From Prorocentrum cordatum (Eukaryota; Sar; Dinophyceae; Prorocentrales; Prorocentraceae), in NCBI GenBank assembly GCA_963575745.1, contig CAUYUJ010016297.1, positions 193,501-257,500 on the forward strand: a stretch of DNA of 64,000 nt. Direction: 5' to 3'. The number at the start of each line of letters is the position of its first letter. Positions within the stretch are counted from its first letter, which is position 1. A program made the translations under genes and the position numbers. The notes below the pieces were generated by a model. It saw only the letters and a list, made by a program, of their open reading frames with translations, was not told the origin of the DNA and did no database searches. Below are positions 47,895 through 61,190 of the stretch, in pieces.

Positions 47895-48274
47895 ATGGCA
47901 CCCAAAGCGAAGGCTAAGGCGAAGGCTCAACTGAAAACTGACCGGATCTATCGCGTACAGAATCTCCCCCGGGTTTCCGGAGGCCTCGTTGGACACAATG
48001 CAGAAAAACGGGCCAGCATCTTAGCCCGTCCTGGATCATTAATGTCTGTCCTTGTTGCGGTGCGCCTGTACGAACCCCAGATGACTACAAGGCAACGTCG
48101 TCCATTAGGTGCCCGATGCGGGTCCACACCCCTGGCGGCAACTGCCAGTATGATTACGATTTCAAGACGAAGCCGCATTGCTGGCGACAACGTCCGGTGG
48201 CGCCTGCAGAGCGCGCTGCTGCCCGGGAAAAGGCGGTGCGAGATGTTCTTCTCGCCATGGAGGTGCAGATCTAG
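47895..48274 (+). CDS. Small Lys- and Cys-rich hypothetical coding region (possibly two exons)
   Basis: Starts MAPKAKAKAKAQLKTDRIYR at 47895. From a CATCTTAG acceptor-like site at about 48024 another frame reads SWIINVCPCCGAPVRTPDDY, RCPMRVHTPGGNCQYDYDF and ends ERAAAREKAVRDVLLAMEVQ with a stop at 48272-48274. CPCC plus later Cys and His residues suggest a small zinc-binding protein. It is the only plausible plus-strand gene in the window; it could be the N-terminal fragment of a mobile-element ORF1. Donor site not located. Confidence 0.3.
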
Positions 48275-49170
48275 GCTGGCGAGGCCAGCGAAGCAGGGCT
48301 CTGGGGGCGCGTGCGCACCGAGGCAGCTTTGCGCGTCTCGCTGGCTGGAGACGTGGCGCAGGCTTACGTGGCGCATGTGCAAGCAGGCCCGTGATTCCTG
48401 CCGGATCCCTTGAAAAAGACCACCGACACCTGCTGCTCGCCCTTCTTCCCCGCTGTGCGCCCTCTTCCTCCACCCTCGCCCTGCTGCTCCCTCTGCTTCC
48501 TCTGACAGGGCGCGCCCGCGCGCAAGGCTTCGCCCGCCGCCGCCGCCGACCCCTTACTCTTATCCGCGACTGCGGGATGCTACGTATTAATATTCGCATT
48601 AGTGTGAGTTTCTGAGAGCATGGACTTGAGCTCGCTCAAGTTTCGCTCTGCAGGGGGGGGGGACGCCATTCCCGACGCATTTAATGCTCGGTGGGGGGGA
48701 CCACAGGCCCCCAAGAAGCCCCCAGGATGCTCTGGAAGAAGGGGGGGGGACGCAATTCCCGACGCATTTAGTGCTCGGGGGCGGAGGGGGCCACAGGCCC
48801 CCAAGAAGCCCCCAGAAGGCCACCAAGAGGCCCGAAATAGGCCCCAAAAGGCCCCAAAACGAACCCCCAAAAGGCTTCCCCAGGACCCTTGCTCAATCCC
48901 CTGAGCCTCAGTCCTCAAGCCTGAGAATTCTTAATGGGCCCGGACCCCAAGCTCTCAAATCTCTTCAGGCTCCCCGCGCGCCCTCCGGGGCCCCCAGAAT
49001 GATCCCGCATGACATTTTCAAGCCCAAGAGAGGCCCAAAACGGGCCAACAGGACCCCAACGGGCCCTCAAGACGACCCAAGAAAGCCCCGAATCACCGAA
49101 CGATCGGTCCAAGACGCCCAAAATAACCCATGGTCATCACCATGATAAACAGCATCATAATCGTCAGAAT
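48275..49170. other. Non-coding interval with an 87-bp tandem duplication
   Basis: ATTCCCGACGCATTTA recurs at about 48668 and 48755 with shared flanks ending in CACAGGCCCCCAAGAAGCCC. The rest consists of CCCCAAAAGGCCC-like low-complexity DNA at 48800-49090. No gene. Confidence 0.7.
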
Positions 49171-49182
49171 CTGCATCAACAT

Positions 49183-49185
49183 AAG

Positions 49186-49253
<68 letters not shown>

Positions 49254-49420
49254 ACATCATCATCATCCTCATCCTCATCCTCATCCTCATCCTCATCCTC
49301 ATCCTCATCCTCATCCTCATCCTCATCCTCATCCTCATCATCATCATCATCATCATCATCATCGTCATCATCATCATCATCATCATCATCATCGTCATCA
49401 TCATCAACATCATTATCCGG
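49183..49420. repeat. CAT and CATCCT array
   Basis: (CAT)n at 49187-49260 and 49335-49420 flanking a (CATCCT)n block at 49262-49338. Confidence 0.97.
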
Positions 49421-49499
49421 AGTGCCCCAGATCGGCGGCACAGGCCAGAGGCCAGCACGGTTACTTTATCAGTATCAGTCCTGAGAGTATGAATACTTT

Positions 49500-50388
49500 T
49501 TAATTTCTAGTGTTCGTACTATTGCTCTTATTATGTTGCGTCACACGTTTGGTATTTCTGATACTCTTGGTTTACTAAGTAGTAGTGTGGTTAGTACTAC
49601 TACCAGTCAGATGCATTACGGATACTACTAGTATTGTTACTCTGAGTAAGAATCGCCGTGGTATTATTGTTATTGGTCATCTCGTTATCCTCAATAGTAC
49701 CACTTCGTTGCCTCATTAGAACTACTGTGGGTATTCTTCGTACTCTTCATGTTATTGGCACTCCTCGTCTTTTTGTTTGCACTGGTTTGTTTAAATGTCA
49801 CTTATATTAGTAGTGAGCCTCTCTGCGTGATATGTATTAGTATGCGTTTCTGCATATGTTTATATTGAGATTCTTACGTTAAGTATTCATCGTGTTCGCA
49901 GTATGATTGGTTTTCGTATTAGTATCAGTGCGCATCGTATTAGTCCTAATGTTGTCGTTTTGTTGCTAGTGTTAATGTTGTTTTTAGCTTCCTGGTAATT
50001 ACTGTGGGTATTACTATTGTGATTCGGATTACCATTATTATCAGAATGGCTCGTTCTCTTCATATAAGTAATAGTATGGTTATTCCTCCTAGCAGCATTC
50101 GTGTTATGAATAGGCTTCGTCAGCTTAGCCCTAATATGAGCGGAATTCGTAGCATTATGTGCCTTAGTTATCCCAATTCGTCGTCTCATTCGTCCTATCA
50201 TTACTTAGTCCTCTTAGTTTATTACGTCTCGCCCTAAGCCTGAGCATTATTACTCATGTCACTCGTATTATTACTTGTCTAACCAATACTCCTCTTAACC
50301 GTATTTTTATCATTCCCATGCATCTTCTAGTGTTAGCGCCATCATTTCTAGTATTACCGTTCTTCTGATCCATCAGAGTGAGGGGGGC
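49500..50388. repeat. AT-rich degenerate TAGTA tract, copy 2
   Basis: About 890 bases of the same word usage as 47240-47565 (GTATTAG, TAGTAC, CGTATTA), no ORF with protein-like composition. Confidence 0.6.
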
Positions 50389-50410
50389 GAACGGTCATTC
50401 ACTGTCCCTG
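50389..50410. repeat. Conserved motif after the AT-rich tract, copy 2
   Basis: GAACGGTCATTC followed by ACTGTCCCTG; preceded by GAGGGGGGC as copy 1 is by GAGGGGTCCC. Confidence 0.8.
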
Positions 50411-50444
50411 GGTGCGTGGCTGAAGTGGGATTCCGCGATGCGGG

Positions 50445-50765
50445 TTATTGTCGTTGTTGCTGTTGTCGTTGTTGTCGTTGCTGCTTGTTTGTTTGTTTGC
50501 TTGTTTGCTTGTTTGCTTGCTTGTTTGTCTGCTTGTTTGTTGTTGTTTGGCGTCGTCCCCCCCGCGGCCGGGCCCGCGACCCACCCACAACCCACGCCCG
50601 CGACCCACCCGCGACCCACCCTCCTCCTCCTCCTCCTCCTCCTCCTCCTCCTCCTCCTCCTCTTCCTCCTCCTCCTGCTGCACGTCCCTCCTCCTCCGCC
50701 TCCACCTGCTCCTCCTCCTCCTCCTCCTCCTCCTCCTCCTCCTTCTCGCACGCCGCCCGTAGAAG
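50445..50765. repeat. TTG/TTTGC repeats and CCT tract
   Basis: TTGTCGTTG and TTGTTTGC repeats at 50447-50550, then CCT repeats at 50620-50745. Confidence 0.9.
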
Positions 50766-51325
50766 GAGAAGGAGGACGACGACGTGACCTTTGAGGGAAC
50801 CCTCGGCGCCCGCTTCTTCCGTGAGCAAGGGCCGGCCGCCCGCGCCCTTGGCGCAGGGGGCGCCAGAAGGCCAGCGGCACGGGCGGCGGTCTGGCGCGCG
50901 CCATCGCCGCCGAGCGCCGCCTCCTCCGCCTCCTCCTCCTCCGCTTTCTCGTCCTCCCTCGCTTCCTCCTCCGCCGCTTCCCCCTTCTCATCCCCCCCCT
51001 CCTCCTCCGCCTCCCCCTCCTCCTTTCCCATGCTGTGCTGAATCGCAGAAGCTGCAATGACAACTGGCCAGCGATCGGGGCCCCTTACCCGCAAAGCCAG
51101 AGTCGGGCGTGGCGTAGCAAAGGTCGGCGCCGGCATGGACGGAACTGTTCAACAGGACGCAGTCGAGCCAGCGATGCGAACCACACTTGGCTCGAAAACT
51201 TTGCAAATGATGATGCGGCAAATGCATGTTCGGAATGACCATGCCGCACCCACTTGCCATCTTCTGAAGAGCAGCACCCCTGCAATACACCAAATCATTC
51301 GGGCCAACATGGCCGCAGACTTCAT
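50766..51325. other. Interval with pyrimidine-rich spacer; no gene supported
   Basis: CCTCCGC/CTTCC-rich to 51030, then non-repetitive sequence. Confidence 0.4.
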
Positions 51326-53590
51326 TCACTTCACACCCCCTCCGCGCACTCGCGTCCGCCAAACGATCCTAGGAGGAAATCTGCCTGGCACCATCCTGGC
51401 ATCTTCCAACACTTGCCGAACATGAGTGGGGGAGGGCGCGTCGAGCGCACCTTGGCGATAAGGAGGAGCACGTACAACAGCAGTGGCACGCACAAACCGC
51501 GGCGCGTCTATACCAACCAGTTGAAACTGTTCGACCGACTGCAGCACATGAACACGCTTGCGTTGCAGCCTGAGATGACCGCGCTGACCTCTTCCGAAAG
51601 GAACGAGAAACTTGACCAAGACCGCGCACCCCAAATCTCTGTTTTCAGAACCGCTGTTGCCTGCCAGCAAGTTGTTCACCTCGAACCCTCCAGATGGGTA
51701 CGACGTCTCCTGAATGCCTGCCAGCAAGACTGCCTCGTCTTGGAGTTACGGGCGAATGCGCTTTGCCCTGGACTTCTGCTCGGAGAAACGGCGCGGTCCA
51801 AATCACCAGCACAGACGGCGACGTCAATGAAGGCAGCAAGCTTGTAGTTCAAGTAGTTAGGCGCCTTCTCAGACACGATCACTGCCTGCGTAGACGCGCC
51901 TGAAACGCGCTGCTCATGGACGCGGAAATTGAAGCCCTCGCTCGACCATGGGAGACGAGGTCTGATCAAGAACTGCCACTCGGCCTCAACGCAGTACTTG
52001 AGCGCCTTGCGCGGTATGTCTGGGACAGATGGAGGAACAGAGTCCCCATACTGAATGCAACGGGACCGAATGTCACGCAAGACTGCGGATGCCAATGCGT
52101 CGACGCCCGAGGCGAGCTCGACCCTGCTGGGCGCCTTGTCGACTGCCACCACGCTGCCGCAGACGACGCGCAACTGCCGGCCCTAGGAAGGTGCCAGGAC
52201 AGGATTGCCACCCAAACGACGCGGGCAACATAAACGGCGCTGCGAGTCTCGTCGCCCATGGACCCATGGACGCGGCGGCACAAGCGAACTGCGCCCGCGC
52301 AGCTACTTATCCCCGACATGCGAAGCCCACAGAGTCCTGCAAGACATGGATCCACACGAAAGCAGCCAATTCAAGAGAAGCGAGGTAGAGGGAGGCGCCA
52401 GAGCAGATGCGATGACCGGCGGGCCCCGAGCATGGGCGGGGCGGGCGCATGCGAAGAGCCGAGTCGGCACAAGGATGAAGAAGCTAACTGCGAGCGATCC
52501 CACGGAAACGAAAATCGCCCACTTCATCTGGAGGAGAAGCTACGACAACTCACTGAGCCGCTCAACTGGACGCGACGCCGGGACCCCCGACAGGGAACCG
52601 AATTGCCCACATGACCCACTGGCCCACTGGGGCTGCTGACCACCAACACCCGAGGAGACAAATGCCGAGTGGTCTGCGCGCATGCAAGTCGACGACGTGA
52701 CACGAAGTCTGCTCAGCTCCCCTGGACCAGAAGATTGCGCTGTACAATCCAGAGTGAGTGGCTCCCTCCTTTCGCCCGCCCGACGGTGCTTGCGGGGTCG
52801 GTGAAACTGCTTTCCGTCTCGAAGCCCCTCGAAGCCCCAGCGCTGGATAAAAAGATGATACTGAGCATGCAGATCCCCCGTCGAATACATCATGCATGTC
52901 GCAGGTGTCTGGCTTACCCTCAGCTTCGTGCGCGTACGTGTGAAGGACAACAGCCCTGGCAAAATGCCCCTGCCTACTGCCCTGGGAAGGCCGAGTTCGG
53001 GCCCCCCCCTTCGGGGGCCACCACAGTCACATGCAACCCCGCCCCCACCCTGACTACCCGCTGCCACCGAGGTCCTCAGGCTTGCCACGACGAAGACGGC
53101 CCCCCTTGCCATCATCATAACGACTTCGAACGGATGAGTCTCGCCCTCGGTCAAGTCGAATCGGCGGGGGGATGTGCGAGAGGAGTGTTGAGACGCGATG
53201 CCCTCCGAGGAGGACTACCAGTGGGATAAGCAGGCCGAGGCGCCTCACCAATGACTCCCACTTCCGACCGAGAGGATGTCTGCAGCCTCCTCGTTCACGA
53301 TTTTCTGCTCCTGCCAGGGGTTGCGGGGGCGGCGGCGGCGAGAGCGGCCTGGAGGCAGCCGCCTTGGACGGGGGGGGGCGCGCGCCCAGCGGGGGAGGAG
53401 GCGGCGGTGGCGAGTTGGTCTCCGCGGCCTTTTGGGCCTCCTCGTGTTGCTTCTCCTTCTCAACTTCCATGCGATCGTCCACGTTGGCCGTGGGACGTGC
53501 CTCCTGCTGCACTTGAGTCCGCTTCAGCTGCCCGGTAGCCTGTGCCAGCCGGGCTGAGAGATCATGGCGTACATTGACCAAATGACCCAA
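51326..53590 (-). pseudogene. Decayed LINE-like fragments
   Basis: Frame 51326-51727 reads LLAGIQETSYPSGGFEVNN, then RDLGCAVLVKFLVPFG and VGIDAPRFVRATAVV, resembling the QET and (G)CALLV elements of an APE-type endonuclease. Frame 51676-52173 is an unknown helical stretch (KALKYCVEAEWQFLIRPRL). Frame 53054-53590 begins with a coiled-coil-like DLSARLAQATGQLKRTQVQQ followed by a Pro-rich linker, as in an ORF1 protein. Minus orientation and order (ORF1-like before endonuclease-like) fit one old LINE; frames are broken throughout. Confidence 0.4.
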
Positions 53591-53599
53591 GTGTTTTTG

Positions 53600-54265
53600 T
53601 TCAACCTTATCGCGCCTCTCCTGGATGATTGAAGCCCGCTTGGCAGTGATCTTCCCTGCTCCCCGACGTGCACTAGATCAAAAATTCCAGCATTCCAATC
53701 TCAGCAATATCAAAAACGTCCATGAGCGGCGTTTTGTCCGCAGCTCGCATGGTGCTGACCACTTCCGCCAGCTGGTAGATCCGTTTTCAGGCCATCTTCT
53801 TGTAACAAGAAACCTGATCCTTGTCGGGTGAGACGGGCAACGGTTCCCAAGACTCTGAGACCTGCGCAAACGCAATTTGCACGGGGGCGATATCATTGAC
53901 AATTTTGCGCAAGGAATTATCAAAACGTTTCCTGCTCTGTGACCGATCAGACCTCTTGCGGTCCTGAACCCTTGGAGGTCGAAGGCTTTCTCGTGCGAGA
54001 TGGATGACTGGCCTTCGTATCTGACGTCTCTGCTTTTCAAGCTTCGCCAAAATATTGGCATAACCAGGAAGTCTGACCGATAAATGTGCCACAAGAACCA
54101 GACCACGACCACGGAGCCATTGAGCTGTGGCGCATGCGAAGCTTCTCGATGGCGCCACTGATCCCGAGTACCGTGCGATCCGTGGCTCGGAGCCTCCGAG
54201 CTCTGCGATGCCAGGCGGGCTCCGCTTGGCTTCTGCCTCGCTTCGCCGTCGGGCGTGCAAGGCAC
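53600..54265 (-). pseudogene. Basic helical ORF fragment, unknown
   Basis: The frame reads LPGYANILAKLEKQRRQIRR, then RVQDRKRSDRSQSRKRFDNS and FAQVSESWEPLPVSPDKDQV. Charged, helix-like, in the same orientation as the downstream LINE-like fragments; may be more of the ORF1 region. No domain recognised. Confidence 0.3.
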
Positions 54266-55590
54266 AGCAGCCAGGGAGCCTGGCTATCGCGCGGACGCGC
54301 GGGGTCGCCCTGCGGGGCAGCGCGCGGGCGGTGGGGGGGGGACACCGCGCCCCGTTCGATGGGGGTAACGCCTCCTCCTCCTCCTTCTCCTCCTCCTCCT
54401 CCTCCTAATCCGAATCCTCCTTCTCTCCTCAATATCCCCCCTGACTGTCAACAGGCGGATTTGTTTGCAGCGTCTTCGAGAGATTATCCTTTCAAATGTA
54501 CCACTGTCATTCCCCAGCCCTCCTGCAAACATTCACAGTGGAAGCGTGAGGCAGTAGATGATGGCATCGGTTCGAACTCAACCCGCAGAGGGTCGATGCC
54601 GTGATTACCTGGATGACAAAGAAGATCGACGTGCGCTGTCTGAGGCTGCGAGATCCAAAGATCTACGAGAAGCTCCTCGGGGAGCTTCTCGCGGATCTAC
54701 AAATATCCGAGGCGGCCACGAGGAACAACCCCTCTGCAGTCTGGGCGGAAGCGCAACCGACACCAGATCACGATAGGGCCAAGCCAGCACAGCCGCTCCT
54801 CGACATGCCAGGCGGGGATCACGAGCCCAGCGTCCAAGCGCACCAACTACCACCGCATGCACACCAGCTCCCCAGCTGGTTCTCAGTCAGCTCGGGCAAG
54901 ATGCTGCCGACCGGGACGAGTTGGGCAACCCCGAAAGACCCTCGACGGGGCACACCTGATAGAAGCCCGCCCCTGGGCCCCAGAACATTTGAAAACTTGT
55001 GACAACCTGCCAAGATCTCCGAGGAGACGTGCTGACCGAAAATTCGGCTACACGCAAGAGTGACCCTAGGCAAGCGTGACCTTTGTGGTGCGCGCCTCGA
55101 GGGTTCCGCGGGGAGGCCGAATCCAAGCCCGCCAGCCAAGACTGGGGGGCCAATGTGAACTCTGGCAGCAAAGGCCACTCTGGCGAAGGAACCTTCTTGC
55201 GCGTAGCCGAAGCACGCCCGCGCGGCAAGCCAACACCTCATCGGTGGCGTTCTGCAGCAAGTGCGCGCTAATGGCTTCCGGGCGGAAACTGCCGCTCGCC
55301 GGCTCAGCGGCAACCAGGTGACGCGAGAGGCACAGAGATGGAGGAGCATGCCGGTGGCACTCTGCCGGCGTGGCTTGGGCGCGCCCAAATGGCGGCCAGC
55401 AGACACCGGGCACGCCTGGCATCGGGCACACGCTCGTACGGATGACGGATCCGTGGAAAGATGAGGCCAATACCGCTGAAGCTAGGGCTGGCAGTGAGAC
55501 AGGCCTTTGAGTTGAACGAGAGCAACGCACGCGCGCTGTGCCACGCGTGCGCGCAAGCCCTAGGACTGCGGCAGCAGTCATGATATACGG
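54266..55590. other. Interval without a recognisable gene
   Basis: Short CCT tract at 54370-54406. Several medium ORFs on both strands have no motif; none preferred. Confidence 0.35.
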
Positions 55591-55599
55591 CTTTCTTTC

Positions 55600-55900
55600 A
55601 ATCCATCACCGTCCTTCCCTCTTCCCCCCCTCCACAACCAATCCCTGCTCCCCTCCCCCCCGTCCTTCCTCCTCCTCCTCACCTTACCCCTACTCCTCCT
55701 CTCTCCTATCCCCCTCCCCCTCGTCCTCCACCACTCCTCGCCCCCCCCCTCGTCCTTCCTCCTCCTCCTCCTCCTCCTCCTCCTCTCTCCCCTCCTCCTC
55801 TCCCTCGTCCTCCACCCCTCCTCGGAGGGAGGGGGAAGAGAGAGAGAGAGAGAGAACAAAAAAAAGAAACAACAACAAAAAAACGGAAGCCGGAGGCAGC
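55600..55900. repeat. Pyrimidine tract followed by GA and A-rich runs
   Basis: CCT/CTCC repeats to 55822, then (GA)n at about 55834-55854 and AAAAAGAAAC runs. Confidence 0.9.
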
Positions 55901-56144
55901 AGGGAGGTGAGGAGGATGTGTCAACCCATTTTCCCCGACCTCGTGTATTTTCGAATGGACCCAACACTTCGGGCCCAACATGGGGACATCCGATGGAGGG
56001 CGTCCTTCAACGAGTAGCATCCTGGGGCTGTGCCCCCGAGTTTCCCTCCATTTCTGAGTGAGCGGCATGGGTCTTCGGGGCCGAGTCTGGGACTGCGGGC
56101 TGGAATCGCATGCGGAGGGGGAGAGGCAGGAGACAGGAATAGAG

Positions 56145-56335
56145 GGTCAGCATATTGCAGAAGTACACTTTCTCGGAGGTCCGCGCGGATTGATTGGATC
56201 GGCGCTGAACCCCCTCCCTGGCGCGCGGAGCGAGGCAGGGGCGGCGCCGGAGGCGCCGCAAGAGGGCCCAGCGCCGATCCGAGAAATCCGCGCGGAGCTC
56301 CGGAAGTGTATGTTTCAGCCGTCCCTTCTTCATCG
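56145..56335. repeat. Dispersed GC-palindrome element, copy 1
   Basis: Contains GCGGCGCCGGAGGCGCCGC (inverted repeat) flanked by GGTCCGCGCGGATTG on the left and AATCCGCGCGGAGCTCCGGA on the right, followed by TATGTTT. Copy 2 is at 60285-60450. Confidence 0.65.
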
Positions 56336-56339
56336 AAGG

Positions 56340-56980
56340 AGGCAGGAGGGGGGACAGGAGAGGCGAGAGAAAGAGGGACGAGAGGGGAGGGACGGAAAAA
56401 ATCGCCTGCGGAGGAGAGGGAGGGGCAGGAGGCAGGAAGGGCAGGAGGGAGGAGGAGAGAAAGAAGAGAGGAGGGAGGCAGGAGACAGGGAGGAGGGGTG
56501 GTCCGGGCAGCGCATGTAGGTAGTGCATTTGCGAACGGGCGTGAGCTTCTTGAGTGTTTTGCGCAGGATGATGCATGTGTGATCCAGGGGGGGCGGGGAG
56601 AGAGGCAGGGGAAAGTGGGGGCGAGGAGGGGGTTGGGTTGAGGGGCCGGGAGCAGGAAGGAGGGGCGGAGGGGGGGGGGGAACAGGAGGCAGGAGGGAGA
56701 GAGAGAGAGAGAGAGCGGGACAGGGGCGAGGGGGCTGGAGAGAGAGGGAGCCGTATCCCCCCCCCCCTCGGCGGGCGACGCGGGGGGGCGCGGTCTCGGA
56801 GCCTCGGCCCCGCCGCCGGAGAGGGCCGCCACGCCGCGCGGCCGCCTGGGCGCCCAGGGGCCGCCTGGCTGGAGGGGGGGGCTCGGGCGGCGGAGCAGTC
56901 CGGCTCGGAGGCGCTAGGCGAGCGAGGCCACCACCACGGGCTGGGGACGGAGTGCTTCGGCGCTTCAGCGCCAGAAGGAA
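56340..56980. repeat. Purine-rich GGA/GAGA low-complexity region
   Basis: GGAGG, GGCAGGAGG and a short (GA)n at about 56697-56716. Translations are compositional. Confidence 0.75.
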
Positions 56981-56982
56981 GT

Positions 56983-58680
<1,698 letters not shown>

Positions 58681-58716
58681 CATCATCATGGAGGCCTTTG
58701 AAATTGATTCTGAAAA

Positions 58717-58892
58717 GATGGGGTCGGAGGATCGCGCCGCATCGTCGACGCATCACTGATGATTTGGCCATACATTGGCGACATCGGCGATGCATCGGCG
58801 ACGTCGGCGACGTCGGCGTGGAGAAAACCGGGTTCCACATCGAGCCACATCTTCAATGCATCGGCGATGCGGCCCGATCCTCCGACCCCATC
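58717..58892. repeat. Hairpin (inverted-repeat) element
   Basis: Arms 58717-58754 and 58855-58892 are reverse complements at 34 of 38 positions (GATGGGGTCGGAGGATCG against CGATCCTCCGACCCCATC). The 100-base loop contains repeated GGCGACATCGGCGATGCATC. Confidence 0.85.
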
Positions 58893-59960
58893 TACTCCGA
58901 CCCCATATGGGAGGCCAAGATGGAGGGGTGGGTCAGGTTGGGCTGAAGCAGCACAAGAAGGCATCAAGCTGGCGCCCACCGAGAGCGAAGAGGTGGACTA
59001 GATGCATCTGCATCCGCTCGCCAGGTCGATACCTTCCGCAGCTGCTCAAACGCTGTGGCCGGGAAGGCGCGAGCGGGTGAGCGGAGAGAGGCTGGTGCTC
59101 TCCGTGGGGCATCAAGTCATGCAGACCCGCGAGGCCCCTCAAGGGGGGGTGGAAGGAGGAAGGAGAGAGGAGAAAGGGAGGGAGGGTTAAGACGAGATTC
59201 AGAGAGCTGAGACAGCGCCTGGAGGTCGGCAGGAGAGCACACCAAGCCCCTGGCAGGGAAGACCCGCCAGGCCATCGCGTTCTGGGCATCCCTCGCTCTG
59301 GCGGGAGCGAGGGTGGGCAGCTGTGCGTGGCCTACGTGGGGGAGCACTGCGGTCATCAGAAAGCGCTTCGGGGAACAGACGCGGCAGTCCAAGCTTCACG
59401 AGGTGCCGCCATCGTCGCCTGGAGCCGAGAGGGTCGGGCGCACTCTGGCATGGACTACGGATCCGTTGATCTGGAGCCAATGCCGCCTGATTTGGCGACG
59501 GAGCGCGTGGATTTTCCATGGATGCGGGACCCGTCGCTCATCGACGCGCCACAATCCATGCTTGCGCTTGCTTGGGGGGGGGGGGGGCGTCTCCGAAACC
59601 TCCCTCACAAAAAAGGTGGGGCCCCAAAGCCAAGAAGAAGCTAGCAAAAGACATCCTGCCCTTTCCCGGTGGGCTTCTCGCGAGATCGGGAAAGCTTCGG
59701 GGTGCTGATCAAGCTTTTTCACATGCGTTTCGTGCCCTTGCCGAGTGGAGTGTGCTCGATTGTCGCTCCCCCGCCACCGAGGCGGCAGAGAGCCCTCCCG
59801 CGGAGATCGCTGACCCCCCCAGCAGCACCGCCAGCCGTGGCGCACAGCCTTTGTGTGAGCTCGGCCACCTGGGCTCGGCTGGCCACCTCCCCCCCCCTCC
59901 TGTTGAGGGGGGATGATCGGGGGGACCTGGCTGAGGGGGGCTGGGGTAACCTCGACCTGC
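58893..59960. other. Interval without recognisable gene
   Basis: Poly-G run at 59574-59587, C-rich patch near 59890. ORFs on both strands lack motifs. Confidence 0.35.
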
Positions 59961-60008
59961 AACCGGCGATGCATCGCCGGTAGATCGGCGGTAGGCCCAC
60001 GATAGCGA
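59961..60008. repeat. Dispersed palindromic module, copy 2
   Basis: Contains the perfect 18-base palindrome CCGGCGATGCATCGCCGG followed by TAGATCGGCGG and GCCCACGATAGC, matching 44401-44449. Confidence 0.75.
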
Positions 60009-60110
60009 AAAACGGCACGCTCCCAGGCGGGATGGGGATTTCAGGCCCCTGCCAGCGACTAGTGGGCGACTGGGAATGGATGCGCCCCTCCATGAGCCTA
60101 ACCCCATGGT

Positions 60111-60270
60111 GGCTTTCGGGTCATAACTCGGGCCTCTGGCGGCCGTTCGGGACGAGTCGGGCTTCCCCGGAGCGCTCGCGTCGAGGCGCGGCCGCTGGGA
60201 GGCATCCCGAGGCTGAAAAGCCGCCGAGAACCCAGGAGAACATCCGAAAAAACCTCGAATCGCGAACCTC
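60111..60270. repeat. Dispersed repeat, copy B
   Basis: Partner of 32597-32760 (GGTGGCTTTCG ... CTCTGGCGGCCGTTCG ... GCCGCCGAGAACC). Confidence 0.55.
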
Positions 60271-60284
60271 GGAACAGGGTGAAC

Positions 60285-60450
60285 ATAACAAAGCTGCAAA
60301 ACATGATCTATCGGAAATCCGCGCAGACTCCTTGGCCCTGCACTCCACGTCGCGCGCCCAGGGCGGCGCCAGAGGCGCCGCCAGGGGGCTCCAGCTCGGC
60401 TATCCAAGAACTCCGCGCGGAGCTGCGACAGTTTATGTTTACTGCTGCCC
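60285..60450. repeat. Dispersed GC-palindrome element, copy 2
   Basis: GGCGGCGCCAGAGGCGCCGCC palindrome, preceded by AAATCCGCGCAGACTCC and followed by ACTCCGCGCGGAGCTGCGAC and TTTATGTTT; same orientation as 56145-56335. Confidence 0.65.
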
Positions 60451-61190
60451 TCGAAGAACTCCGGCCCCCCTCGAAAACGAACGTTGCCCCTCACCCGTGC
60501 GATCGCTCGCCCTCCAGGGGCGAGAAAACGGCAGCCCGCCTGCGCGGGCCACCGCGCCGGTCCCGGCCCCCGACAGCATCCAGCGCTCGAGGGCGGCCCG
60601 CTGGGTCTGCGTGAACCTGCGGGCGCGGGGGCCTTCCTTGTGAAGGCCGGCCTCCGATGCATCGAGCCCCACGCGAGCTCCCACCTCCGACCAGGTCCAT
60701 GCGTCGTGTGCCTTCCAGGCAGAGGAAGTGATGCCAGAACAGGAGTTCAGATTGGAACTTCATGGAACCTTCCCCCCCTCCCCACCCCCCTGGCCCTCGA
60801 CACCCAATCCCCCCCGCTACAGCCCCCTCCCGCCTCTCCCAAGCGGATTCGCGCGGCAGCGCGAGTGTGTCGAACGTGCCATGCTCTTGGCCAGAGTCCT
60901 GCTGGGCCGGCCCAAAATCATACATGATTCCCGTGGGCGGGGGGGATACTCATCGACTGTGGTTTTCTCTACCATCAAGACTGATTGCTGAGGGCACCCG
61001 AGAGGACACGAGTCCGTTCCTAGGGCAACCTGTACTCCGTATATGAAGAGGACACGAGGCGCTGTATACAACACACAAGAATACACTTGGTTTCCAGGGT
61101 CGCCCTACCGTAGCTCTCCCCACGCATGCCGAATGTAAGGCTGGACGGCGCGAGCAAGGCACCAGTGATCTTGCAGTTGCTGACATAATG
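60451..61190. other. Interval without recognisable gene
   Basis: C-rich at 60768-60840. Nothing else identified. Confidence 0.35.
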
